DNA of 64,000 bases from Actinomycetota bacterium. GTDB lineage: Bacteria > Actinomycetota > Acidimicrobiia > Acidimicrobiales > Ilumatobacteraceae. This document shows positions 32,101-40,547 of the stretch, in pieces (the first letter of the stretch is position 1; each line of letters begins with the position of its first letter). Made by a program: the position numbers and the translations under genes. Where the stretch lies: positions 207,881-271,880 of the forward strand of contig WLIV01000001.1 in NCBI GenBank assembly GCA_009702045.1, written 5' to 3'. Below the pieces are notes generated by a model. That model saw only the letters and a program-made list of their open reading frames with translations, searched no databases and was not told where the DNA came from.

Positions 32101-34536
32101 TCAGCCCTTGATGCGCGCGTTGTCCGGGTCGTAGAGCGGTTTGAGCGAGATGCTTGCGCGGTACTGGCGACCGGCGATCTCCACGGTCCATTCACCATCG
32201 CTGTGCCAGTCGTTCACCATCGCCAGGCCCACAGCGCCGCCGAGAGTGTGGCCGTACGAGGCGGCACGTACGTAGCCGACGGCGGTGCCATCGCGGCGCA
32301 CGACCTCGGCGTGGAACATCAGCGGTTCGGGGTCGTGCACGAACACCTGCACCAAGCGCTGCGTCAGCGGACCGGCGGCCTTGCGCGCCAGCACTGCATC
32401 GCGGCCGACGAAGCCGCCCGGCTTGTCGAGCGCGAGCGCGAAACCGAAGCCGGCGGACAACGGATCGTCGGTGTTGTCGATGTCGTGGCCGTAGTCGCGG
32501 TAGCCCTTCTCCATGCGCAGGCTGGCCAGCGCCTTGAGGCCAGCCAGGCGCACGCCGAACGGTTCACCCGCGACGAGCAGCAGGTCGTACACGTGCACCG
32601 CCTGCTCGGTGGGCACGTACAGCTCGTAGCCCAGCTCGCCCAGGTAGGTGATGCGGATGCACAGCACGCGGGCGAAACCAAGGTCGATCTCGCGGGCGGT
32701 GCGGAACGGGAACGCTTCGTTCGACAGGTCGGCGGTGGTGAGCGACGCGAGCAGTTCGCGCGAACGCGGCCCCTGCACATTGATCTGCGCGTAGGCGCCG
32801 GTGACGTCGGTGACGAAGGCGTGTGCGCCGCCGATGTGTCGTCGCAGGTGCGTCTCGACATGACGATGCGCTGTGTCAGTGGCGACCACGAAGAACTCCT
32901 CGTCGGCCAACCTCGTGACGGTGAGGTCGGCCTCCAGCAACCCGCGCTCGTTCAGCCATTGGGTGTAAACGATCTGACCGGAGTCGCCGTTCACTGCGTT
33001 GGCCGACACGTGGTCGAGCACCCGTCCGGCGTCGCGGCCCTGCACGCGGAACTTGGACATGAAGCTCATGTCCATCACGATCACGCCCTCGCGACAGGCG
33101 CGATGTTCGGCTTCCCAGTTCGCCCACCATGTCGGTCGCGTCCAGGTGAGGGGCCCGGGCTCGGGGGTCGCGCCGGGGCCGGCGAACCAGTCGGCGCTCT
33201 CCCAGCCACTGACGTCGCGGAAGTACGCGCCATGCTCGACCAACCTTGAGTGGAGCGGCGAGAGCTTCGCGTTGCGCGCCGTGTGCAACGCCTTGTTCGG
33301 GTAATGGCACTGGTACACCATGCCCAGCGACTCGACCGTACGAGTGCGCCGGTACTCGGGGTTGGCCTGGTAGCGCTGCAGTCGGTCGGGGTGCATGCCG
33401 GTGACGTCGGCACCGGGATCGCCGTCGACGATCCAGTGCGCCACCAGACGCCCGAGCCCACCGCCGGTGAGGATGCCGATCGAGTTCAGCCCGGCGGCGA
33501 CCCAGTAGTTCTGAACCTCGGGTGCCGGCCCGATGATCGGCCGCAGGTCGGGGGTGAAGCTCTCCGGCCCACAGAAGAACGTGCGGATACCAGTGTCCAG
33601 CGACTTCGGCACACGGCTCATGGCCGCCTCGACGTACGGACCCATGCGATCCCAGTCGGGCTGGATCGAGGTGAACGACGAGTCGTGCGGGATGGCCTTC
33701 ACGTTCCACGGGGCGCACTGGGTCTCGAACAGGCCGATCATCAGACCGCCTACTTCCTCGCGGTAGTAGCCGAAGTTGCCCGGGTCTTCGATCACGGGCG
33801 ATGACGGATCGAGGCCTTCCATCTGTTCGGTGATCAGGTAGTAGTGCTCGGCCGCCTGCAGCGGGATCGAGACCCCGGACTTCTCGCCGAGTTGGCGCGC
33901 CCACATACCCGCCGCGTTGACGACATGTTCGCACTCGATGGTGCCGTGGTCGGTGACGACACCGCACACGCGCCCGTCCTTCACGATCACGTCGAGCACG
34001 CTGACGCCTTGCGCGATGGTGACGCCCGTCTGGCGGGCGCCCTTGGCCAACGACATGGTGGCGTCCACTGGGTTCACCCGGCCGTCGCCCGGCACGTAGA
34101 ACCCGGCCAGCAGGTCGTCGGTGCGTGCCAACGGGAACAGGTCGGCGACTTCTTTCGGTGACAGCTCCTGCACGTCGACACCGCAGTGACGGTTGAAGGT
34201 GGAGACCCGACGGAACTCTTCGAGGCGGCCTTCGTCGGCTGCCAGTTCGACGAAACCGACCGGCTTGAACCCGGTCGCCAGGCCGGTCTCGGCCTCCAGG
34301 TTGGTGTACAGGTCGCGGGTGTACTTGCGCAGCTCGGTGCTGGTCTCGCTGGTCGATCCGAATGTCACCATCAGTCCGGCGGCGTGCCACGTGGTGCCCG
34401 AGGTCAACTGGTCGCGCTCGACCAGCACGGTGTCGGTCCAGCCGAGATGGCCGAGGTGGTAGGCGATGGAGGTGCCGATGATGCCGCCGCCGATCACGAC
34501 GACACGAGCGCGTGATGGCAGCGGCGCAGGGCTCAT
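32101..34536 (-). CDS. Sarcosine/dimethylglycine dehydrogenase-like FAD oxidoreductase with GcvT domain
   Basis: An 811-residue two-part enzyme that oxidatively demethylates N-methyl glycines or related amines and passes the one-carbon unit to tetrahydrofolate. Residues 10-380 are a DAO-type FAD domain (VVVIGGGIIGTSIAYHLGHLG, then SGTTWHAAGLM with a His that often carries FAD). An FAO_M linker (EYRRTRTVESLGMVYQCHYP) is followed by a GcvT-like folate domain from about 430 (VIVMDMSFMSKFRVQG) and a C-terminal barrel. Start is the ATG giving MSPAPLPSRARVVVIGG; the frame is open much further upstream over other genes. No glyA or folate gene is adjacent. Confidence 0.9.
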   Translation of the reverse strand: MSPAPLPSRARVVVIGGGIIGTSIAYHLGHLGWTDTVLVERDQLTSGTTWHAAGLMVTFGSTSETSTELRKYTRDLYTNLEAETGLATGFKPVGFVELAADEGRLEEFRRVSTFNRHCGVDVQELSPKEVADLFPLARTDDLLAGFYVPGDGRVNPVDATMSLAKGARQTGVTIAQGVSVLDVIVKDGRVCGVVTDHGTIECEHVVNAAGMWARQLGEKSGVSIPLQAAEHYYLITEQMEGLDPSSPVIEDPGNFGYYREEVGGLMIGLFETQCAPWNVKAIPHDSSFTSIQPDWDRMGPYVEAAMSRVPKSLDTGIRTFFCGPESFTPDLRPIIGPAPEVQNYWVAAGLNSIGILTGGGLGRLVAHWIVDGDPGADVTGMHPDRLQRYQANPEYRRTRTVESLGMVYQCHYPNKALHTARNAKLSPLHSRLVEHGAYFRDVSGWESADWFAGPGATPEPGPLTWTRPTWWANWEAEHRACREGVIVMDMSFMSKFRVQGRDAGRVLDHVSANAVNGDSGQIVYTQWLNERGLLEADLTVTRLADEEFFVVATDTAHRHVETHLRRHIGGAHAFVTDVTGAYAQINVQGPRSRELLASLTTADLSNEAFPFRTAREIDLGFARVLCIRITYLGELGYELYVPTEQAVHVYDLLLVAGEPFGVRLAGLKALASLRMEKGYRDYGHDIDNTDDPLSAGFGFALALDKPGGFVGRDAVLARKAAGPLTQRLVQVFVHDPEPLMFHAEVVRRDGTAVGYVRAASYGHTLGGAVGLAMVNDWHSDGEWTVEIAGRQYRASISLKPLYDPDNARIKG

Positions 34537-34650
34537 GCAGCCATTGAACTCGCTCTGCACCCCCCACCACCGCCTTCGTGTCACACAGGGGCCACGAAGC
34601 CCCGTGGATCTGGTGCGACCTGAACGGGACTTGGGAGGGGGTGAATTGGC

Positions 34651-34656
34651 TACGTT
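34651..34656 (+). promoter_or_regulatory. -10 box (TACGTT) of the SCO6745-like gene
   Basis: TACGTT, six bases, then ATG at 34663: leaderless arrangement. Confidence 0.5.
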
Positions 34657-34662
34657 TCCTCC

Positions 34663-35397
34663 ATGGACGACCAGCAACTCATCGACACTGCGTGCCCGAT
34701 CATCGGCGAGATCGGCGCGGCGTTCTACTTTGTTCCGGCAACGATGGCGCGCGGCTCCGAGTTGGGCCTCGATGCGCTTGGCTTCTACATCATGGGTCGC
34801 GGTGGTGTGCTCGGCGACGTCGAGCCACCCGTCGTGCTGGCCGCGTTCGGCTATTTCAAGCAGCGCCTGCTGGAGCGTGCTTGGACGAGTGGGCGCGCGA
34901 TCATCGCTCCGCGTGCTGCAGGGCAGGCCTACATGGAGTGTTGTGCGGAACACGGACGTACCCACCTGGCCGGTGTGCCGGATCTCGCCGCCTTTGTCGT
35001 TGCGGCAGAGAAGGTGCTGGCGGCGTGCGATGGCGACTCGTTGCCACTCTTCGCCGGGATCGCTGCCGAACCCGCTGCGGCCGATGTACCCGGCCGCGCG
35101 ATGCAACTGCTGGCGATCCTGCGCGAGTACCGCGGCAGCGCACACCTGCTCGCGTTGCGAGCGGTCGGGCTCGACTCCAAGACCGCTCACCATGTGAAGC
35201 GTCCGAACGACACAGCGATGTTCGGGTGGAAGCCCGAGGACGCTCCGGTGATCGACGATGCCGTGCACGCAAAGATGGCCGAGGCGGAGGCACTCACCGA
35301 CCGCCTCGTCCGCCCGGCCTACTCGGTGTTGTCCATCGCCGAGCGGGTGCCCTTCGTCGAGACGCTGCACGCCTGCAAACACGCGCTCACCACCTGA
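34663..35397 (+). CDS. SCO6745-like family protein of unknown function
   Basis: A 244-residue, mostly helical protein resembling the actinobacterial SCO6745 family, which has no settled function. It begins TACPIIGEIGAAFYFVPATMARG and includes ALGFYIMGRGGVLGDV and a HHVKRPNDTAMFGW block that is typical of the family. Two close cysteines (ECCAEH) lie near residue 92. No signal peptide or membrane segment. Single gene ending just before the large hairpin at 35416-35470. Confidence 0.7.
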   Translation: MDDQQLIDTACPIIGEIGAAFYFVPATMARGSELGLDALGFYIMGRGGVLGDVEPPVVLAAFGYFKQRLLERAWTSGRAIIAPRAAGQAYMECCAEHGRTHLAGVPDLAAFVVAAEKVLAACDGDSLPLFAGIAAEPAAADVPGRAMQLLAILREYRGSAHLLALRAVGLDSKTAHHVKRPNDTAMFGWKPEDAPVIDDAVHAKMAEAEALTDRLVRPAYSVLSIAERVPFVETLHACKHALTT

Positions 35398-35415
35398 GCC
35401 CGGAGCCCCACTCCC

Positions 35416-35470
35416 CACTCCGTTTGAAGGCGTAACCGCACCCGGTGCGGTTACGCCTTCAAACGGAGTG
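35416..35470. terminator. Perfect 27-bp inverted repeat (large hairpin)
   Basis: The left arm 35416-35442 (starting CACTCCGTTTGAAGG) is exactly complementary to 35444-35470, with one base between. It starts 19 bases after the SCO6745-like stop and ends 36 bases before the acyl-CoA synthetase promoter. Neither side has a T-run. It is probably a strong factor-assisted terminator or a mobile intergenic element. Confidence 0.7.
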
Positions 35471-35505
35471 GAGGGGGCGAGCATCAGGGCCGCCGCGGTG
35501 GGTTC

Positions 35506-35511
35506 TAAGGT
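35506..35511 (+). promoter_or_regulatory. -10 box (TAAGGT) of the acyl-CoA synthetase gene
   Basis: TAAGGT, six bases, then ATG at 35518: leaderless arrangement. Confidence 0.5.
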
Positions 35512-35517
35512 GGCGGC

Positions 35518-37074
35518 ATGAAGGAACTCATCTATCACCGCCTGTTGCTGCCGGCCGTCGAGCGCAACGCCGATCGGCCGTGCGCGACGAATACCTCCAC
35601 GGGTGCCACCGACACGTACGCCCAGCACCTCGACAAGGTCGGTCGCCTGATCTCCGGTCTGCGTGGCCTCGGGGTCGGCCGCGGCGATCGCTTCGCGGTG
35701 ATGACGCTGAACTCGCCCGAATACCTGCAGATGTACCACGCAGCGTTCCTCGGCGGCGGCGTGATCAACCCGCTCAACCTGCGCTTCGCCCCCAAGGAGC
35801 TGGCCTATGTGCTGCGTGACTCGGGTACGAAGGTGTGCTTCGTGGACGGCATCTTCGCGCCACTGATCGACGCGGTGAAGGAGGAGGCCGGCCTCGAACA
35901 CGTCGTGCTTGTCGGCCCCGGCGACGTGCCGCACACGATCACCTACGACGAGTTGATCGGCGGTCAGACGTGCGTCATCCCCGATGAGGGCGAGGAGACC
36001 GACCCGGTGGTGTTGATGTACACCGGCGGTACCACCGGCCTGCCCAAGGGTGTGCTGCTCGATCAGCGCGCTGAGATCCTCAACGCCTACCACGTGATGA
36101 TGACCCTGCAGTTCGGCCGCGACTCGGTGAACATGATGCAGACCCCGATGTTCCACGCGGCGTCGATGTTCAGCGTGCTCGGTGGTCCGGCGAAAGGCGC
36201 GCACAGCGTGATCGTCCCGATGTTCGAGCCGAAGGCCGTGATGACGGCCGTGCGGCAGTACCGCCCCACGCTCACGGTGATGGTGCCGACGATGATCGGC
36301 ATGGTGCTCGCGCATCCCGAGTTCACACCTGACGGTCTGCGCTTCGACGACCTCGTGTACGGAGCGTCGCCGATGCCGCAGGCACTGCTGGAGAAACTGC
36401 TGCCGATCTACCCCGACACGAACGTGTGGCAGGGCTACGGAATGACCGAGAGCTCCAGTGTGCTGTGTCTGCTGGGCCCCGATGAGCATCGTGCGGGTAC
36501 GAAGTACCTGCGCGCGGCCGGTATGCCGATGCCAGGTGTGGTGCTGTCGATCCAGGATGAGGAGGGCAACTTCTTGCCGACGGGTCAGGCCGGTGAGGTG
36601 TGCGCCCGCTCGGGCAACTTCATGATCGAGTACTGGAAGAAGCCTGAGGCCACGGCCGAGGCGTTCCGTGACGGCTGGTACCACACCGGCGACGCCGGGT
36701 ACCTCGACAGCGATGGCTACCTGTTCCTCGTCGATCGCGTGAAGGACATGATCGTCACCGGTGGCGAGAACGTCTACTCGACCGAGGTCGAGAACGCGAT
36801 CGCCAGTCATCCGGCCGTGCTGCAAGTGGCCGTCATCGGCATCCCCAGCGAGCAGTGGGGCGAGGCAGTGCACGCCATCGTCGTGCTCCGCGACGGTGCC
36901 ACCGCCACGGCCGAAGAACTCATCGCGCACTCGCGCGACGCGATCGCCGGGTACAAGTTGCCCAAGAGTGTCTCGTTCCGCACCGAACCGCTGCCGCTCT
37001 CGGGCGCGATGAAGGTGCTGAAGAAAGATCTGCGCGCTCCCTTCTGGGAAGGCCACACACGCAGGGTCAACTGA
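35518..37074 (+). CDS. AMP-dependent acyl-CoA synthetase/ligase
   Basis: A 518-residue ANL-superfamily enzyme that activates a carboxylic acid with ATP and joins it to CoA. Motifs: the P-loop YTGGTTGLPKGV near 166-177, the GYGMTES adenine-binding motif near 305, YHTGDAGYLDSDGYLFLVDR with the hinge Asp and Arg, and the catalytic Lys in LSGAMKVLKKDL near the C-terminus. The chain is full length. Such enzymes serve fatty, aromatic or cholesterol-side-chain acids; the substrate pocket cannot be read by eye. It is followed by a cupin lipoprotein gene 14 bases downstream. Confidence 0.92.
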   Translation: MKELIYHRLLLPAVERNADRPCATNTSTGATDTYAQHLDKVGRLISGLRGLGVGRGDRFAVMTLNSPEYLQMYHAAFLGGGVINPLNLRFAPKELAYVLRDSGTKVCFVDGIFAPLIDAVKEEAGLEHVVLVGPGDVPHTITYDELIGGQTCVIPDEGEETDPVVLMYTGGTTGLPKGVLLDQRAEILNAYHVMMTLQFGRDSVNMMQTPMFHAASMFSVLGGPAKGAHSVIVPMFEPKAVMTAVRQYRPTLTVMVPTMIGMVLAHPEFTPDGLRFDDLVYGASPMPQALLEKLLPIYPDTNVWQGYGMTESSSVLCLLGPDEHRAGTKYLRAAGMPMPGVVLSIQDEEGNFLPTGQAGEVCARSGNFMIEYWKKPEATAEAFRDGWYHTGDAGYLDSDGYLFLVDRVKDMIVTGGENVYSTEVENAIASHPAVLQVAVIGIPSEQWGEAVHAIVVLRDGATATAEELIAHSRDAIAGYKLPKSVSFRTEPLPLSGAMKVLKKDLRAPFWEGHTRRVN

Positions 37075-37088
37075 GCCAGACTGTCCGG

Positions 37089-37595
37089 ATGTTGACGACA
37101 CACCTCTTCCGCGGCATCCGCCGCCCCATCACCCTCGCCATTGGCCTCACCCTGGGTGGCCTGTTCCTGTCCGCATGCGGCGATGCGCCCGTTGCCTCCA
37201 CTGATTCCGCGCCGGCAAGCGCTGAGGTCACCCGCGTCCTCTTCGGCCAGACCGACCCGTCGAATGCGCCGGGCCAGACGTTGTACCTCCAGCAGATCGC
37301 GATTCCTGGCGGCGTGGCATTGCCGACCCACTTCCACGAGGGCACACAGATCGCCACGATCCAGGCTGGCGTCCTCACGTACCACGTCGTCAAGAACACC
37401 GTCACGGTGAATCACGCCGATGGTACGAGCGAGCAGGTGTCGGCCCCGTCAGTCGTTGAACTCAAGGTCGGCGACGGTGTGGTGGAGACCAGCGACATGG
37501 TGCACTGGGCAGAGAACAAGGGCACCCAGCCCGTCCAGATCCTGCTCGCCACGCTGTTGACGAAGGGTGCGCCGCTCTCCACCAAGGTGGGCTGA
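37089..37595 (+). CDS. Cupin-domain lipoprotein
   Basis: A 168-residue protein with a lipoprotein signal (lipobox LSAC, Cys30) and a single cupin barrel (GQTLYLQQIAIPGGVALPTHFHEGTQIATIQAGVLTYH contains the H-x-H and E/Q metal positions of motif 1; WAENKGTQPVQILLATL is motif 2). It would sit outside the membrane and bind a metal or small ligand. Start is the ATG just after the synthetase stop; the frame is open upstream. No precise function can be given. Confidence 0.75.
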   Translation: MLTTHLFRGIRRPITLAIGLTLGGLFLSACGDAPVASTDSAPASAEVTRVLFGQTDPSNAPGQTLYLQQIAIPGGVALPTHFHEGTQIATIQAGVLTYHVVKNTVTVNHADGTSEQVSAPSVVELKVGDGVVETSDMVHWAENKGTQPVQILLATLLTKGAPLSTKVG

Positions 37596-37600
37596 GGCAC

Positions 37601-38491
37601 ATGAGTACCAACCTCGCCGGACCGGATGGGGGAGCAGCCGCGGACCTCGTCATCGAGCCGATGCGGCGCGACCAGATCGCCGTGCTGGGACAGTGGGCTG
37701 CTGCCGAGGGGTGGAACCCGGGGCACCACGACATCGAGATCGCCTGGGCCGTCGACCCGGATGCCTTCATCGCGCTTCGTCAGGGCGACCGACTCATCGG
37801 CGGCGGCACGATCATCTCCTACGCGGGGCTGCACGGATTCATGGGGTTGTTCATCGTCCACACCGACTTCCGCGGTGAAGGCCTCGGCACGCAGTTGTGG
37901 CACCGTCGCCGCGACCTGCTGCTGAAACGGCTGCAACCTGGCGCCTCGATCGGGATGGACGGCGTGTTCGCGATGGTGCCGTTCTACGAACGTGGCGGGT
38001 TCACGCTTGCGTACCGCGACCTGCGGTACGAGGGCGTCGCTCATGGTGTGGCCGATCCGGACGTGGTGCCGTTGAGCGAGGTGCCGTTCGCGCAACTGGA
38101 CAGCTTCGACCGTCGGCACGTGGCGGCGCCCCGGTCGGCGTTTCTGCAACGGTGGGTCGAGCAGCAGGGTGTCCATACGGTGGCGCTGACCGGCGCCGAT
38201 GGCGCGCTGGTCGGTTACGGCGTCGCCCGACCGTGTGTGCGCGGCTACAAGATCGGGCCGCTGTTCGCCGACACCGAGCAGGTGGCCGAACGACTGCTGG
38301 ACTCGTTGTGCGCGAAGATCGCCGGAGAGTTTGTACAGATCGATGTGCCCGAGGTGAACCACGCCGGTGTGGCGATGGCGCAACGGCGAGGGTTCACGGA
38401 ATCCTTCGGCTGTGCCCGCATGTATCTCGGCTCAGATCCGGGACTGCCCACCGATCGCATCTTCGGCGTGACATCGTTTGAGTTCGGATGA
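37601..38491 (+). CDS. GNAT-family N-acetyltransferase (two-domain)
   Basis: A 296-residue protein with an N-terminal GNAT domain (MGLFIVHTDFRGEGLGTQLW, where RGEGLG is the acetyl-CoA phosphate-binding loop, about residues 85-105) and a C-terminal half similar to the YitH/acetyltransferase-18 domain (GYKIGPLFADTEQVAERLLDSL). Its stop overlaps the start of the sugar-acid kinase (ATGA). It may act on a metabolite of the downstream pathway, but this is only a guess from position. Confidence 0.82.
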   Translation: MSTNLAGPDGGAAADLVIEPMRRDQIAVLGQWAAAEGWNPGHHDIEIAWAVDPDAFIALRQGDRLIGGGTIISYAGLHGFMGLFIVHTDFRGEGLGTQLWHRRRDLLLKRLQPGASIGMDGVFAMVPFYERGGFTLAYRDLRYEGVAHGVADPDVVPLSEVPFAQLDSFDRRHVAAPRSAFLQRWVEQQGVHTVALTGADGALVGYGVARPCVRGYKIGPLFADTEQVAERLLDSLCAKIAGEFVQIDVPEVNHAGVAMAQRRGFTESFGCARMYLGSDPGLPTDRIFGVTSFEFG

Positions 38492-39504
38492 GTGCGTCTC
38501 GGTGGTCGGTGGCGGCGGACGACCGCACGGGAGCGTTCGAGGTCGCGGCCTTGATCGCGCAGGCACTCGGTGAAGGCCCGGTGTTGGTGACGGTCGGCGC
38601 GCCGGCTGCGGAGAGTGGTGTGGTCGACTTGGCCACACGTGGGCTCGGGGCCGCCGACGCCCGAACGATCGCCGCGGGTATTGAATCGCGCGACGGCTGG
38701 GCCGGCCACAAGATGGACTCCACGCTGCGCGGCAACTGGGCTGTGGAGGCACGGGCGCGCCGACAGGTGGGCGGTCGTCGCGTGGTGGTGCTACCCGGCT
38801 GGCCCGATCTGGGTCGCACCTGCGTGCGCGGTGTGGTGCGCTTGTTCGACGAGCAGGTGGGCGATATGCGTCAGCACATGCCCGAGGCCACCTTTGTGCC
38901 GCACGCTGCCGGCCTGGCTGCATGGGTGCGTACCGGTGGCGGCCTCGCAGTGTGCGATGTACCCGACACCGAGACGATGTACGCGATGGCCGCGACCCTT
39001 GCCGATGTCGACCCTGCAGAATTGTTGGTGGTCGGACCAGCCGGGCCGTTGGCGGCGGCGTTCGCCGCGCACGTCGGGCGACCGCTGATGCCGTCGGCAT
39101 CGCGTCCTGAGGTCGGTGAGCGGGTGCTGGTGGTCTGTGGCAGCGCGAACAGCACCTCGCGCCGTCAGATCGAACGACTGCGGATGAGCCGTCCGGATGT
39201 GGAGGTGCTCGCCGTCCCGGTACTGACGGACGATGCCGATCTCAACCCATGGCCCGCTCGCGAACTGGCTGAGCGTGCCCGCGTCCGCATTGGCGAACTG
39301 CAGCCGTCGGCACTCGTGATCATCGGCGGCGACACAGCCGCGGCGGTACTGGGTGACGCACCCCGAAGGGTGGGCGGGATGATCGGGCCAGGGATGCCAT
39401 GGGGCCTGGACGAGCATGGCGTCGGCCCGTTGGTGATCACCAAGGCCGGCGGTTTCGGCGGGCTGAATGCGCTCATCGACCTGTTCGGCGCGCAGACTGT
39501 CTGA
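38488..39504 (+). CDS. Four-carbon acid sugar kinase family protein (DUF1537)
   Basis: A 338-residue kinase of the DUF1537 family, whose studied members phosphorylate D-threonate, D-erythronate or related C4 acids. Visible motifs: ADDRTGA at 10-16, the GHKMDSTLRGN substrate motif near 72-82, VCGSANSTSRRQIE near 216-229, and the ATP-side motifs IIGGDTAAAVLG and ITKAGGFGG. It is shorter than most family members (about 400-430 residues). The PdxA-like gene starts one base after its stop codon, the known pairing for threonate/erythronate breakdown. Confidence 0.88.
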   Translation: MSASRWSVAADDRTGAFEVAALIAQALGEGPVLVTVGAPAAESGVVDLATRGLGAADARTIAAGIESRDGWAGHKMDSTLRGNWAVEARARRQVGGRRVVVLPGWPDLGRTCVRGVVRLFDEQVGDMRQHMPEATFVPHAAGLAAWVRTGGGLAVCDVPDTETMYAMAATLADVDPAELLVVGPAGPLAAAFAAHVGRPLMPSASRPEVGERVLVVCGSANSTSRRQIERLRMSRPDVEVLAVPVLTDDADLNPWPARELAERARVRIGELQPSALVIIGGDTAAAVLGDAPRRVGGMIGPGMPWGLDEHGVGPLVITKAGGFGGLNALIDLFGAQTV

Positions 39505-39505
39505 C

Positions 39506-40450
39506 ATGACTGCACCTCTGGCCATCACGATGGGTGACGCCTCGGGCGTCGGCCCGGAGATCCTGCTGCGCACGTTCTGTGAAGGTGGCCTCGGCGACGA
39601 CGTGATCGTCTACGGCGACGCAGCCATCCTGCGCCACGGCGCGCGCATGCTCGGCCTGACGGTCGACTGGGATCAGCTCCCAATCGTCGACCTCGGCCTA
39701 CTGGCATCGACCGATCATCGGCCGGGGCGGATCGACGAAGCAACCGGCGCTGCTGCGCGTGCGTACGTGGAGCGAGCGACACTTGATGCACTGGCGGGCA
39801 AAGTGGCCGGGTTGGTCACCATGCCGATGAACAAGGAGGCAACGCAGCTCAGCGACCCGACGTTCGTCGGGCACACCGAGTTCGTCGCCCAGATCTGCGG
39901 TGTCGAGAAGGTGACGATGATGCTCACCAACGGGCCACTCGCCGTCACTCACGTCAGCACCCACGTCTCGCTCGCCGAGGCGATCAACAGGGTACGCGCT
40001 GATCGGGTCCTCGATGTGGTGCACCTCACGGTCGACACGCTGCGCCGATTCATCCCCCGACCGCGTATCGCCGTGTGTGGGCTGAACCCGCACGCTGGCG
40101 AGAACGGCATGTTCGGCACCGAGGAGGCCGAGCACATCGTGCCCGCGATCGAGGCTGCCGTCGCCGAGGGCATCGACTGCACCGGCCCGCATCCGGCCGA
40201 CACCGTGTTCTACCAAGCGTTACATCGCGGTCGGTTCGACGCCATCGTGTGCATGTACCACGACCAGGGTCACGGGCCGATGAAGCTGATCGCGTTCGAC
40301 ACTGGCGTGAACGTCACACTCGGTCTGCCGATCGTGCGCACGTCTGTCGACCACGGCACGGCGTACGACATCGCCTGGACCGGTCGGGCGTTCACCGACT
40401 CGCTGCACCACGCACTGGCCTACGCCCGCAAACTCGTCGCCAAGGGCTGA
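39506..40450 (+). CDS. PdxA-like 4-phospho-C4-acid dehydrogenase (PdxA2 type)
   Basis: A 314-residue metal- and NAD-dependent dehydrogenase of the PdxA family. It has the start ITMGDASGVGPEI, the three metal histidines in DPTFVGHTEF, NPHAGENG and MYHDQGHGPMK, and ends with the LGLPIVRTSVDHGTAYD block. PdxA proper works in vitamin B6 synthesis, but PdxA2 homologues encoded beside DUF1537 kinases oxidise and decarboxylate 4-phospho-threonate or -erythronate to dihydroxyacetone phosphate. The gene order favours the latter. No pdxJ is in the window. Confidence 0.9.
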   Translation: MTAPLAITMGDASGVGPEILLRTFCEGGLGDDVIVYGDAAILRHGARMLGLTVDWDQLPIVDLGLLASTDHRPGRIDEATGAAARAYVERATLDALAGKVAGLVTMPMNKEATQLSDPTFVGHTEFVAQICGVEKVTMMLTNGPLAVTHVSTHVSLAEAINRVRADRVLDVVHLTVDTLRRFIPRPRIAVCGLNPHAGENGMFGTEEAEHIVPAIEAAVAEGIDCTGPHPADTVFYQALHRGRFDAIVCMYHDQGHGPMKLIAFDTGVNVTLGLPIVRTSVDHGTAYDIAWTGRAFTDSLHHALAYARKLVAKG

Positions 40451-40462
40451 TTCGGGCGGCTG

Positions 40463-40535
40463 CTGGGAAGCCCCGTTCCCGGTTTGCGGGACTCATCCTT
40501 CCCAGAACGGCGGGTGGGACGGATCCTTCCCAGAA
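40463..40535. repeat. Short direct and inverted repeats between converging genes
   Basis: The 13-mer ATCCTTCCCAGAA occurs at 40495-40507 and 40523-40535, and its inverted core CTGGGAAG at 40463-40470. The same inverted 10-mer TTCTGGGAAG appears at 63965-63974 near the right edge. The arms at 40463-40470 and 40498-40505 can form a hairpin after the pdxA-like gene. Confidence 0.45.
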
Positions 40536-40547
40536 GCCGAAGCCCGA

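Noticed and set aside
37044..37055. Copy of TTCTGGGAAG inside the acyl-CoA synthetase gene
   Set aside because: Here it simply encodes Phe-Trp-Glu-Gly near the C-terminus in frame, so it was not counted as a copy of the intergenic repeat.
32101..37101. Possible 1666-residue minus-strand protein ending in the sarcosine dehydrogenase-like domain
   Set aside because: The part upstream of 34536 runs opposite the clear acyl-CoA synthetase and SCO6745-like genes and through the 27-bp hairpin; only the last 811 residues match a family.
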